This document shows, one piece after another, positions 1-9,100 of a DNA stretch of 64,000 bases. Location of the stretch: contig CBDCXJ010000007.1 of NCBI GenBank assembly GCA_965223695.1, forward strand, positions 1 through 64,000. Direction: 5' to 3'. Origin of the DNA: JAUVPB01 sp965223695. GTDB lineage: Bacteria > Actinomycetota > Thermoleophilia > Gaiellales > Gaiellaceae. Position 1 is the stretch's first letter. Each line of letters starts with the position of its first letter. The position numbers were made by a program, and so were the translations under genes. The notes under the pieces were generated by a model. It saw only the letters and a program-made list of their open reading frames with translations. It searched no databases and was not told the DNA's origin.

Positions 1-150
1 AGGATGCGAAGAGGCGATTCGGGCAGGGGATCAGGCATTCGCGCGCTGCCACCTCCCGCTTGTGGGTGGACTCCTCTGCCGCATGACGTTGAAGCGACTC
101 GCCAGAACGGGCGCCACCTAGGGTGCCGCGACCGGGAAAGAGAGAGCCAA

Positions 151-495
151 GTGAATCTGATTGAACGGGACGAGTTGAAATCCATGATCGATCGTGGGGA
201 CGAGTTCAAGCTCGTGATGGTGCTCAACGAATGGGCGTTCAACGCGAAGTACATTCCGCGGTCGATAAACGTCGCGACCCCCTTTCACATCGCCGAGAAA
301 CTCGACCCTTCAGACGAGATCGTCATCTACTGCTCCGACAAGAGCTGCGGAGCCAGCCAGGCCGCGTATGTCGAGCTCGAGCGCGCGGGCTTCGGACATG
401 TCCGCCGCTACGCGGGTGGAATCGCCGATTGGGAGACTGCTGGCCTTCCGCTTGAGGGCGAGTTCGTCGATGCAGGGCGCACCGCAACAACGTGA
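151..495 (+). CDS. Rhodanese-like domain protein
   Basis: A 114-residue single rhodanese domain. The motif IVIYCSDKSCGAS puts the candidate catalytic cysteine at about residue 61, after the KYIPRSINV stretch that matches the usual 'hIPGAiNi' region. The active-site loop is CSDKSCG rather than the sulfurtransferase CxxGxR, so the substrate is unclear; a second cysteine lies five residues on. The reading frame is open back to position 4, but the first 49 codons look non-coding. The GTG at 151 follows the purine-rich GGGAAAGAGAGAG at a suitable distance, so I chose that start. The neighbour downstream is a redox-type response regulator, so a role in sulfur or redox sensing is plausible but only inferred. 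Confidence 0.75.
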   Translation: MNLIERDELKSMIDRGDEFKLVMVLNEWAFNAKYIPRSINVATPFHIAEKLDPSDEIVIYCSDKSCGASQAAYVELERAGFGHVRRYAGGIADWETAGLPLEGEFVDAGRTATT

Positions 496-557
496 TCGAA
501 TCCGGCGGTTGAGCGACGGCTGCCTGGAGTGCACGGCCATAGTTGCCAGCATCCCGA

Positions 558-2246
558 ATGTCTGACTCAAAGACGGCGGCGACCCCCGAGTCGCGACCGG
601 TGATACTGAGCGTCGACGACGATCCAACGGTCTCGCGCTCGATCGATCGAGACCTCCGGCGTCACTACGCAGAGCACTATCGCGTGCTACGAGCCGAGTC
701 GGGGGCCCAGGGCCTCGAGCTCATCGGCCAGGTCAAGCTTCGTGGCGACTCGGTGGCACTGATCGTGAGCGATCAGAGGATGCCCGAGCTCGACGGAGTC
801 TCGTTTCTCGAGCAAGCGATCGACATTGCTCCCGAGGCTCGACGCGTCCTGTTGACCGCATACGCAGACACGCAGGCGGCGATCGACGCCATCAACACCG
901 TGTCACTCGATCACTATCTCCTGAAGCCTTGGGACCCGCCAGCCGAGCAGCTCTATCCGGTGCTCGATGACCTGCTCGGCGATTGGCAGGCCGGTATGAC
1001 CGAGCCCGAGCGAGCGATCCGGGTGATCGGACACCGCTTCTCGGTCGACTCGCACGATGTGCGGGACTTCCTGTCACGCAATCAGGTGCCGTACCGCTGG
1101 CTCGACCTCGATCGTAACCCGGAGGCGCAACGACTCATGCAGGCGAGCGGCGGCAGCGAGGCGAGTCTACCGCTGGTCTTTCTCACCGACGGCACTACCC
1201 TCACCGCGCCGGGACGCCGCGATCTTGCCGAGCACGTCGGTCTCGCTACTCAGGCCGAGCATCCGTTCTACGACCTGGCGATCGTTGGCGGCGGGCCCGC
1301 CGGTCTGGCGGCAGCCGTCTACGGCGCTTCCGAGGGTCTGCGGACCGTACTTGTCGAACACGAGGCGCCTGGCGGCCAGGCTGGGCAGAGCTCTCGCATC
1401 GAGAACTACCTGGGCTTCCCGTCGGGGCTGAGCGGCGCTGACCTGTCGCGGCGCGCGACTGCCCAGGGCCAACGATTCGGCGCAGAGCTGCTCACCACGC
1501 AGGACGTCACCGCGATCGACGCACGCGGGCCCTCACGTACCGTTGAGCTGGCCGATGGTGCACAGCTTGCGGCGCACGCTGTGCTCGTCGCCACCGGTGT
1601 TACCTACCGCACTCTCGACGTACCGGGCGTGTCGGAGCTGTCCGGACGCGGCGTGTACTACGGGGCCGCCCGAAGCGAGGCGTCATCGTGCACGAACGAG
1701 GAGGTGTTCGTCGTTGGCGGAGCAAACTCGGCGGGGCAGGCAGCTCTCTACTTCGCGCAGTACGCGAGCACGGTGACGATTCTCTACAGGGGAGACAGCT
1801 TGGCGAGATCGATGTCTCGGTACCTGATCGACCAGATCGATGCCACGCCGGCGATCGATGTCCGTACTGGTACCGAAGTCACAGCCGCCCAGGGGAGCGA
1901 CCGCCTCGAGACGATCACGATCAACGGGCCGGGCGGTGAGGCGACGCTGCCAGCTCACTCGCTCTTCGTCTTCATCGGCGCGGCTCCGCGAACCGACTGG
2001 CTCGCGGACGCGCTGGCTCGCGACGAGCGGGGATTCGTCCTGACCGGACACGATGCGGCAAGCGTCGAGAATGGATCACTGCGCTGGCCGCTCGATCGGC
2101 CCCCGTACCTCCTGGAGACCACAGCCCCCGGGGTGTTTGCAGCCGGCGACGTGCGCCACGACTCGATCAAGCGGGTCGCATCGGCGGTGGGGGAGGGATC
2201 GATGGCCGTCCAGTTCGTTCACCAGTACATGGCCGCGCTCGAGTGA
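558..2246 (+). CDS. Response regulator fused to thioredoxin-reductase-like FAD oxidoreductase
   Basis: About 562 residues in three parts. Residues 15-135 are a receiver domain with acidic pocket VDDD (20-22), phospho-acceptor D72 in IVSDQRMPELDG and K123 in LLKPW. Residues about 150-230 resemble a glutaredoxin/thioredoxin fold without an obvious CxxC. Residues 240-560 are a thioredoxin-reductase-type flavoprotein with the FAD motif IVGGGPAGLAAAVYGA and a second dinucleotide motif VFVVGGANSAGQAA. Where true thioredoxin reductases carry CATC, this protein reads GVYYGAARSEASSC, so the dithiol centre is absent. It overlaps the next gene, a histidine kinase, by four bases, so the two are probably coupled partners. 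ATG 558 was preferred to an in-frame TTG at 543. Confidence 0.85.
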   Translation: MSDSKTAATPESRPVILSVDDDPTVSRSIDRDLRRHYAEHYRVLRAESGAQGLELIGQVKLRGDSVALIVSDQRMPELDGVSFLEQAIDIAPEARRVLLTAYADTQAAIDAINTVSLDHYLLKPWDPPAEQLYPVLDDLLGDWQAGMTEPERAIRVIGHRFSVDSHDVRDFLSRNQVPYRWLDLDRNPEAQRLMQASGGSEASLPLVFLTDGTTLTAPGRRDLAEHVGLATQAEHPFYDLAIVGGGPAGLAAAVYGASEGLRTVLVEHEAPGGQAGQSSRIENYLGFPSGLSGADLSRRATAQGQRFGAELLTTQDVTAIDARGPSRTVELADGAQLAAHAVLVATGVTYRTLDVPGVSELSGRGVYYGAARSEASSCTNEEVFVVGGANSAGQAALYFAQYASTVTILYRGDSLARSMSRYLIDQIDATPAIDVRTGTEVTAAQGSDRLETITINGPGGEATLPAHSLFVFIGAAPRTDWLADALARDERGFVLTGHDAASVENGSLRWPLDRPPYLLETTAPGVFAAGDVRHDSIKRVASAVGEGSMAVQFVHQYMAALE

Positions 2247-3637
2247 GCACCGTCGACGTCCTCGAGCTGCTCGGGTCGCTCGACCTCTTCGACGGGCTTT
2301 CGTCCGAGCGGCTAGCACCGCTTGCATCTGCCGCAGTCGAGCGACGCGCGGAGGCCGGCGACGTGGTGTTGCGTGAGGGCGAAAAGATGGATGCGCTATA
2401 CGTGCTGGTCGAGGGTCGGATCGAGTGGTCAAGGTCGATCGATGGAACGCCGGTGCGGCTCGGGGCAAGCGACGGCGTGACCTACCTGGGCGCTGTCAGC
2501 CTCCTCACTGACGAGGGAGCGCCCGGTACCGGCCGAGCAGTGACCGATCTGGTCGCCCACGCCATTCCCGCTGATGCGTTCCGCGAGCTCCTGCGCGACG
2601 AGCCCGTCGTCAACCAGCACGTCCTGCGGCTGGTCGGGCGGGCCTCCCAGTTCCAGGAGGCAACCGTTCAGCAGCGGGAGAAACTTGCGGCCCTGGGAAG
2701 GCTGTCCGCGGGGCTTGCACATGAGCTGAACAACCCTGCCGCGGCAGCTCGAAGGAGCGCCTCAGACCTCGCGCACGCGCTCGAAGCACTCGAACAGACC
2801 GTTGGCCGGTTCGTCGATAGCGGCATGGGTCGTGAGGCTGCACAGGACCTCGTCGAAATCCACCGTGATGCGCTGAAACCGCCTTCGGAACCGGCACCGC
2901 TCGATGCGCTCGAGGCTTCGGACCGAGCGGACGAGCTTGCGGACCTCCTGACGCCAACCGGAATCGACGGCTACCAGGTCGCGCCGGTACTCGTTGAAGC
3001 CGGTCTTGATCAAGCGTGGCTTGCGCGACTCCAGGCTACCTCCGGGCCCGCATTTGGCCCCGCCGTCGATTGGATCGCGGCGTCGCTCTCAGCGCGCACG
3101 CTGGTCGCCGACCTCCACGAAAGCGTCGAACGCATCTCGGGACTGGTCGCCGCCGTCAAGGAGTACTCCTACGTCGACCGAGGTCTCGAGCAGGAGGTCG
3201 ATATCCATCATGGTCTCGAGAGCACACTCACCGTGCTCAACCACAAGATCCGACGCGGAAAGGTCGCGATCGCTCGCGAGTACGACCGTGAGCTGCCATC
3301 CATCTCCGCGCGCGGCTCCGAGCTCAACCAGGTGTGGACGAACCTGATCGACAACGCGATCGACGCGGTCGCCGAGGACGGCACAATTACACTCCGCACG
3401 CTTCGGGTCAACGGTCAGCTCGCGGTCCAGATCGTCGACGACGGCCCCGGCATACCCGACGAAGTCCGCGACCATCTCTTCGAGCCCTTCTACACCACCA
3501 AAGCCGTCGGAGAGGGCACCGGCCTCGGACTCGATGTCGCGCGCCGGATCGTCACTACCCACGGCGGCCAGATCCATGTTGAATCGAAGCCGGGCAGGAC
3601 GTGTTTCGAGGTCCGTCTCCCACTCGATAGCGACTGA
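2243..3637 (+). CDS. Histidine kinase with cyclic-nucleotide-binding-type sensor domain
   Basis: A 464-residue soluble kinase with no membrane segments. Residues about 15-125 form a cNMP-binding/Crp-type beta-roll (LFDGLSSERLAPLAS, then VVLREGEKMDALYVLVEGRI). The dimerisation box is LGRLSAGLAHELNNPAAAAR with H160 as phospho-acceptor. The ATPase domain has an N box (NLIDNAIDAV), G1 (DDGPGIPDE) and G2 (GLGLDVARRI). The GTG start overlaps the TGA of the fused receiver-reductase gene (GTGA), which implies translational coupling and a cognate pair. The ligand of the N-terminal domain cannot be told from sequence; in this family it may be a cyclic nucleotide or a redox cofactor. Confidence 0.88.
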   Translation: MSTVDVLELLGSLDLFDGLSSERLAPLASAAVERRAEAGDVVLREGEKMDALYVLVEGRIEWSRSIDGTPVRLGASDGVTYLGAVSLLTDEGAPGTGRAVTDLVAHAIPADAFRELLRDEPVVNQHVLRLVGRASQFQEATVQQREKLAALGRLSAGLAHELNNPAAAARRSASDLAHALEALEQTVGRFVDSGMGREAAQDLVEIHRDALKPPSEPAPLDALEASDRADELADLLTPTGIDGYQVAPVLVEAGLDQAWLARLQATSGPAFGPAVDWIAASLSARTLVADLHESVERISGLVAAVKEYSYVDRGLEQEVDIHHGLESTLTVLNHKIRRGKVAIAREYDRELPSISARGSELNQVWTNLIDNAIDAVAEDGTITLRTLRVNGQLAVQIVDDGPGIPDEVRDHLFEPFYTTKAVGEGTGLGLDVARRIVTTHGGQIHVESKPGRTCFEVRLPLDSD

Positions 3638-3972
3638 CGTCGCAGCTCGTCCTGACTTACGTAGAGATGCCCACATGCGGCGGTGAGCACGTCGGGCCGA
3701 GAAAGCCGACCCGACCGAGCCCAACGGAAACGGTCGGCCGTGACCCAACTCTGTGTTGACGCCAGGCAACCCGAAAGGAGTAGCTGAGCTCCACAACGGT
3801 GTGGTTCACGTACCCCTGGTTCGGGGGAAATATTGCGCTACTGTGACGCGTCGCTTCCGCGTTGTGGCGCCGCTACGTGGGCAGGGTCGAGTCCGTCGGG
3901 CGATCGGGTCGGACGGCTCGCGTATCAGCTGGCCCGAGAGACATGTCGATACCTCACCTTGGGTAATCGACG
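3638..3972. other. 335-bp leader upstream of the GGDEF-EAL gene
   Basis: No convincing coding sequence. The stretch is long for this compact region. Around 3759-3792 it contains GGCAACCCGAAAGGAG followed by a possible AGCTGAGCT pairing segment. That is a CC-GAAA-GG tetraloop hairpin of the kind found in structured leaders, but I cannot assign it to a known riboswitch class. A promoter for the downstream gene presumably lies here. Confidence 0.35.
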
Positions 3973-6093
3973 ATGCACAAGGGCACAGAAGTCTGCCGGC
4001 CGCCGAGCTGGGCGGCGTTTATCACCTCGGTCTTCGACGTGAGCAACGTGCTGATGCTTGCGATCGATCGGGAAGGTCGTGTCGTCCGGTTCAATCGTGC
4101 GTGCGAGAGAGCGTCCGGGTACACGTTCGATGAGCTCAAGGGTCGCCCCATCTGGGACTTGCTCTTTCTTCCGGAGGAGCGGGACGAGATCAAGGCACGC
4201 ATAGCGAACGTTAAAGCTGGCGACTTCCCACAGGACGGTGAGAACTGCTGGATCACCAAGGACGGGCGTCGCCTGCTGACGTCCTGGTCGAATACCGCGA
4301 TCCTCGCAAAGGATGGCTCGATCGAGCACATCGCCGCCACCGGTATCGACATCACCGAGCGCAGGCGCAGCGAAAAGGAACGGAATCGACTCGAAGCTCG
4401 GTTTCGATCGATGGTCCAGCATTCCTCGGACGTCATCGCCATGGTTTCCACCGACCTGGTGGTCGACTACATCTCACCGTCCGTGAGCAGAGTCCTCGGG
4501 CATCGAGCCGAGGAGCTGATCGGCCGCGACCTCCCGTCGCTGCTCGAGAGGGGCGATCGGTCCCGAGTCGTCTCGTTCCTCACCGCAGTCGAGGCTGACG
4601 ATGCGGCGCGCTCGACGAAAGCTCGCCTCCGGGCGGGCGACGGTAGCTGGCGGGATGTCGAGATCGTGGTGGGCAAGTTGCTCGATGACCCGGCGGTCGG
4701 CGGGATCGTCCTGACGATCCGTGACGTCACCGAGCGGCTGGCGCTCGAGCGTCAGCTGACGTTCCAGGCATTCCACGACCCTCTCACCGAGCTGGCGAAC
4801 CGAACGCTCTTCGCCGACCGACTCGAATACGCGCTGTCCACAGACGGAAGCCGTGCGGGCCCGGTGGCCGTTCTATTCATCGATCTCGACGACTTCAAGA
4901 CGGTCAACGACAGTCTCGGCCACGAGGCCGGAGATCGACTGCTCGTTGCCATTGGTGAGCGTCTGTCTGGCCTGGTTCGGCCCGACGACACGTGCGCTCG
5001 CCTCGGCGGCGACGAGTTCGGGGTGCTCCTGGAGGGGGTCGCCGGGACAGACGACGCCGTCGAGGCGGCACGACGTGCGCGCGCCAGGTTGTGCGCGCCG
5101 GTGTCTCTGGACGGTCGCGAGCTGAGCGTTTCGGTGAGCATCGGCGTCGCGGTTGCCGATCGCCATACGACGACGGTCGACACGTTCATGCAACGCGCCG
5201 ATGCGGCCATGTACGCGGCCAAGCGCGAGGGCCTTCAGGGGGTTCGACTCTATGAGCCCTCGATGCATCGGGCAGCGCTTACCCGTCTCGAGCTCAAAGG
5301 CGATCTCGAGCGTGCCCTCGCGCACGGCGAGTTCGTGCTCCGATTCCAGCCACTGGTGGAGCTGGAGACCGGACGCGTCGCCGCAGTCGAGGCCCTGGCC
5401 AGGTGGGACCATCCACACCGCGGCTTGCTCGGCGCTGAAGAGTTCATCGACCTCGCCGAAGAGACCGGCCTGATCGTGCCCCTCGGACGGTCGATGTTCG
5501 CTGCGGCCGCCAGCTTCCATCGCGAGCTTCTAGCTGGAGGCCTGGTTGACGGCTCCTTTGCGCTGAGCGTCAACGTCTCGACTCGGGAACTGGACGAGCC
5601 TGACTTTGCCGAGGACTTCGCCCGTTGGGTCGACGATTCAGGCCTCGACTCCGCGTCGGTCATCCTGGAAGTCACCGAGCGAGCACTCGTGCGCGACCCG
5701 GCGGCAGCCGTTCTCACGCTCAAGCAGCTTCGAACGATCGGCGTTCGCATTGCCGTCGACGACTTCGGCACTGGCTATTCCTCGCTGAGCACGCTTCAGA
5801 GCTTCCCGGTCGACATTCTCAAGATCGCGAAACCATTCATCGACGACATCACGTCGCGGCGCACATCACTGGCCGACGCGATCGTGCGCCTCGGCTCGAC
5901 GTTGGGGCTCGACACGGTTGCCGAGGGGATCGAGAGCGAAGAGCAGGCTCGGCGACTCCGGCAGCTCGGGTGCAGATATGGGCAGGGCTTCCATCTGGCA
6001 AGACCTCTCTCACCCGACGACCTCGTAGAACACCTCCGGCGCGCTGAAGCCTCGGCCGACGCTGGGGACGAGCCTGTCTCGTCGGCCGCCTAG
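3973..6093 (+). CDS. PAS-PAS-GGDEF-EAL cyclic-di-GMP signalling protein
   Basis: A 706-residue cytoplasmic protein. Two PAS domains lie at about 15-125 and 140-255; both end in the typical (I/V)DITER or RDVTERL tail. A diguanylate cyclase domain follows (about 265-425) with an intact GGDEF motif (ARLGGDEFGVLLEG, near residue 345). The last part is an EAL phosphodiesterase domain (about 445-690) with VEALARW, DDFGTGYSS and the late AEGIES and GQGF motifs. The usual LKID(K/R)SF segment reads LKIAKPF near residue 616, so one normally acidic position is alanine, which may weaken hydrolysis. No transmembrane segment. It is transcribed alone, after a long leader; the ATG lacks a strong ribosome-binding site. 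Confidence 0.93.
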   Translation: MHKGTEVCRPPSWAAFITSVFDVSNVLMLAIDREGRVVRFNRACERASGYTFDELKGRPIWDLLFLPEERDEIKARIANVKAGDFPQDGENCWITKDGRRLLTSWSNTAILAKDGSIEHIAATGIDITERRRSEKERNRLEARFRSMVQHSSDVIAMVSTDLVVDYISPSVSRVLGHRAEELIGRDLPSLLERGDRSRVVSFLTAVEADDAARSTKARLRAGDGSWRDVEIVVGKLLDDPAVGGIVLTIRDVTERLALERQLTFQAFHDPLTELANRTLFADRLEYALSTDGSRAGPVAVLFIDLDDFKTVNDSLGHEAGDRLLVAIGERLSGLVRPDDTCARLGGDEFGVLLEGVAGTDDAVEAARRARARLCAPVSLDGRELSVSVSIGVAVADRHTTTVDTFMQRADAAMYAAKREGLQGVRLYEPSMHRAALTRLELKGDLERALAHGEFVLRFQPLVELETGRVAAVEALARWDHPHRGLLGAEEFIDLAEETGLIVPLGRSMFAAAASFHRELLAGGLVDGSFALSVNVSTRELDEPDFAEDFARWVDDSGLDSASVILEVTERALVRDPAAAVLTLKQLRTIGVRIAVDDFGTGYSSLSTLQSFPVDILKIAKPFIDDITSRRTSLADAIVRLGSTLGLDTVAEGIESEEQARRLRQLGCRYGQGFHLARPLSPDDLVEHLRRAEASADAGDEPVSSAA

Positions 6094-6166
6094 CGTCGAC
6101 CTGTCGAGCCCTGCACGGCCCATCACGAGGCCCTGTTGCGCTCAGTCATCCGGGCTCGCGCGCTCT

Positions 6167-9100
6167 TTAGTTCCGCAGTGCCGCCGTGCCCGTCTGGTTG
6201 ACAGCCAGCGCCTCGTCGTCGACCGACCCGGTGACGACCACGCCGTACACCTCGCGCGCCGCCTCCGGCGATACGTACCCCTCCCGCACGTCGTGTAGGA
6301 CGCGCTCGGGTTCCCGCTCGTGCGGGTCGCCGTAGCCGCCGCCGCCGCTGTCGATCGAGCGGAGCGCGTCGCCGTCGGCGAGCTCGGCGACGAAGAACGC
6401 CGGCTGCTCCTCCTCGGCACCGTCCGCGCGGATCACGGTGTTGCTCGCCCTGTTCGCCGCGTGTCCGCCGACGACGCCTCGTGGCGGGTTCACGGCCCCG
6501 TTCTGGACGCTGACGATGGTGACCGGGCTCTTCCTCGCGACGACCATGACCTCGGCCGCCGGCCCGCCGCGGCGGCGTCCCGCGCCCGCGGAGTCGGGCA
6601 AGAGGCGTACGGAGTGCACGAGAAACGGCATCCGCTGCTCATCGATCTCGACGCTGTCACGGTAGATCAGGCCGATCGCCGCCGGGGCGAGCGCGTACGT
6701 CATGCCGTCGTAGCGCGCGTTCGCTGGTCCACCCGTGTTCATGAGAAACAGCTGCGTCACATAGGGCGCGTCGCCCTTGCGGTGGTCGGTGCCCGAGGCG
6801 ACCCCCGCCCCGCCCGAGAAACAGAGGCCCGTGTGCGCGCCGCCGTGGTCGTCGCCAAGCTGGGAGAAGGCCTCTTGCGTGAGGTTGATGATGACGTCCG
6901 AGACGTTGGTGGTCGCCACGGAGCAACTGTGGGGGAAGCGCGGGATTCCGACGACGCCTCCCTCGCGCAGCTTGACATCGATGTGACGAAAGCTTCCCGA
7001 GTTGTGCTGAATCAGAGGATCGATGCAGCAGAAGATCGCCTGCATCGACCCCATCGTCGAGGTCGCGGCCGTGAGGTTGAGGCCGCTCGGAACGTTGTCG
7101 GGGTTGTTTGTGAGGTCGACCGTGATCATCCCCGCGTCCGGGTCGACCTCGATTGTGGTTTCGAGGGCGATGCCGTCGGGAAGCATCGGCACGAGTGGGT
7201 CGTGCTTCCCCTTCGCATGCAAACGCCCGGCCGGGAGCTTCTTGATCTCGGCCTCGACCCGGCGCGAGGTGTATTCGAGCCACTGGTCGACGAACGCACG
7301 GACGGTCTCGCGGCCGTACTTGGCGATGAAGGCCTTCAGACCTCGCTCGCCCACCCGGGCGGCGCCGATCGCCGAGCTGAAATCGCCGTACCACTGGTCG
7401 GGAACGCGGATCCGACGGCGGCACATCCGCACGATGTCCTCGACGTCCTCGTAGTCGCGCTGCACCCGGACGCAGGGGAAAATCAGCGTTCCCTCCTCGT
7501 AGACGTCGCGCGCGCCAGCGTGGTACGTCGTCGGGATCGAGTTGCCCGTGTCGGCCTGATGGCACTTCACGGTCACGGTGAAAAAGTGCTCGCCCTGGTG
7601 GAAGACGGGGACGAGCGTGACGTGGTCGGCCGGGTGCGAGTTGCCGTCGTAGGGGTCGTTGTGCAGAAACGCGTCGCCCTCGGCGAAGTCGGGGTGCTCG
7701 CGCTTGATCGAGGCCGCCTGGAGGTGCGTCCCGTATATGTGCATCGGAAGCCCGGCTTCGAGCGCGAGAACCTCGTCCTCGGAGGTCGAGATGCCGCAGG
7801 AGAAGTCGCGCGCGAGGCCGATCACGGTCGAGCGCGCGGTGAGCAGGATGGTCTCGGTCACCTCGCGCAGGATCGCGTCGAGGCGGTTGGCCATGATCGC
7901 GAGCTGGACCGGGTCGATCTGGCCGGCGTCGCTGCGCGTCCCCGTGCTCTCGTCCGGCTCGACGTCGAGGAGGTAGTTGCCGGTCGCCGTGACCGTGCAG
8001 CGTGAGCGCTCGTCGACGACGATCGTCGTTATTGGCTCCTCGATGATCGCGGGCCCCTCGATCACCTGGCCTGACGAGAGGGAGTCTCCGAGGAAGATTG
8101 GCGTCTCGACCGCGCCTGCCTCGCCGAAGTACGCGCGCGTGGTGCGGTCGGGTCGAGGCGGCCCCGCGCCATTGATCTCGGCCCGCCGCTGCCGCGGCCG
8201 CGCGAGCCCTGCAGTGACGCGCCCGTTCCAGTTGATGCACTCGATCGGCCCGTCCGGCTCCTTGACCTCGTACAAGCGCTCGTGCTGCGCGTCGAAGGTG
8301 CGCTTGAGCTCGGCGACGTCGGCGGCCGTCGAGACGCGCGACGTTGAGACCGGGATCTCCATCTCCCACTGCTGGTTCAGGTAACGGGACTCGGTGAAGT
8401 ACTCGCGTGAGAACGAGTCGGCGCCGCGCTCGACAAGCCGGTCGGCGAATGCATCCATCTGGCGGTCGATGTCGCCCAGTACGCGGTTGACGCCGTCGAA
8501 GTCGAAGTCGTCGGAGTGCGCGTAGCAGCTGCCGCCGAACTCGGCGACGATGTCGGAGTACTGGGCGCCGCAGGCACTGAGCGCGCCCGCCGTGCGCGGG
8601 ATCAGCACCCGGTCGCAGCCGAGCGCGCGGGCGATCGGGACGATGTTCAGGCCGGCTGCGCCGCCACCCGCGACCAGCACGCTCTCGGCGGGGTTGACGC
8701 CGTCCTTGACGGTGATCGCCTCGATCGCCTTGATCATCTCCTCGCTGGAAAGGGTGAGAATCGCCGAGGCCGCCTCCTCGACCGACGTCTCCAGCGCCGC
8801 GGCGGTCTGGCCGACCACGCCGCGGGCCGCCTCGATGTCGAGCTCCATGCGCCCGCCGAGGAACGCCTTCGGGTCGATATAGCCGAGGACGACGGCCGCA
8901 TCGGTCACGGTCGGCCTGTCGCCGCCGCGCCCGTAGCAAGCCGGACCAGGGTCGGCGCCCGCGCTCCGCGGGCCGACACGCAGCAGGCCGCCCTCGTCGG
9001 TCCACGCGATCGAGCCGCCCCCGGCGCCGATCGAGCGCACGTCGACGGTGGGGATACCCAGGTTGTGGCCGACGAACTCCTCGATCAGCCAGGTTTCACG

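Noticed and set aside
6657..9005. A 782-codon minus-strand frame inside HyuA-HyuB
   Set aside because: It reads in a different frame within the hydantoinase gene, is extremely arginine-rich and has no motif.
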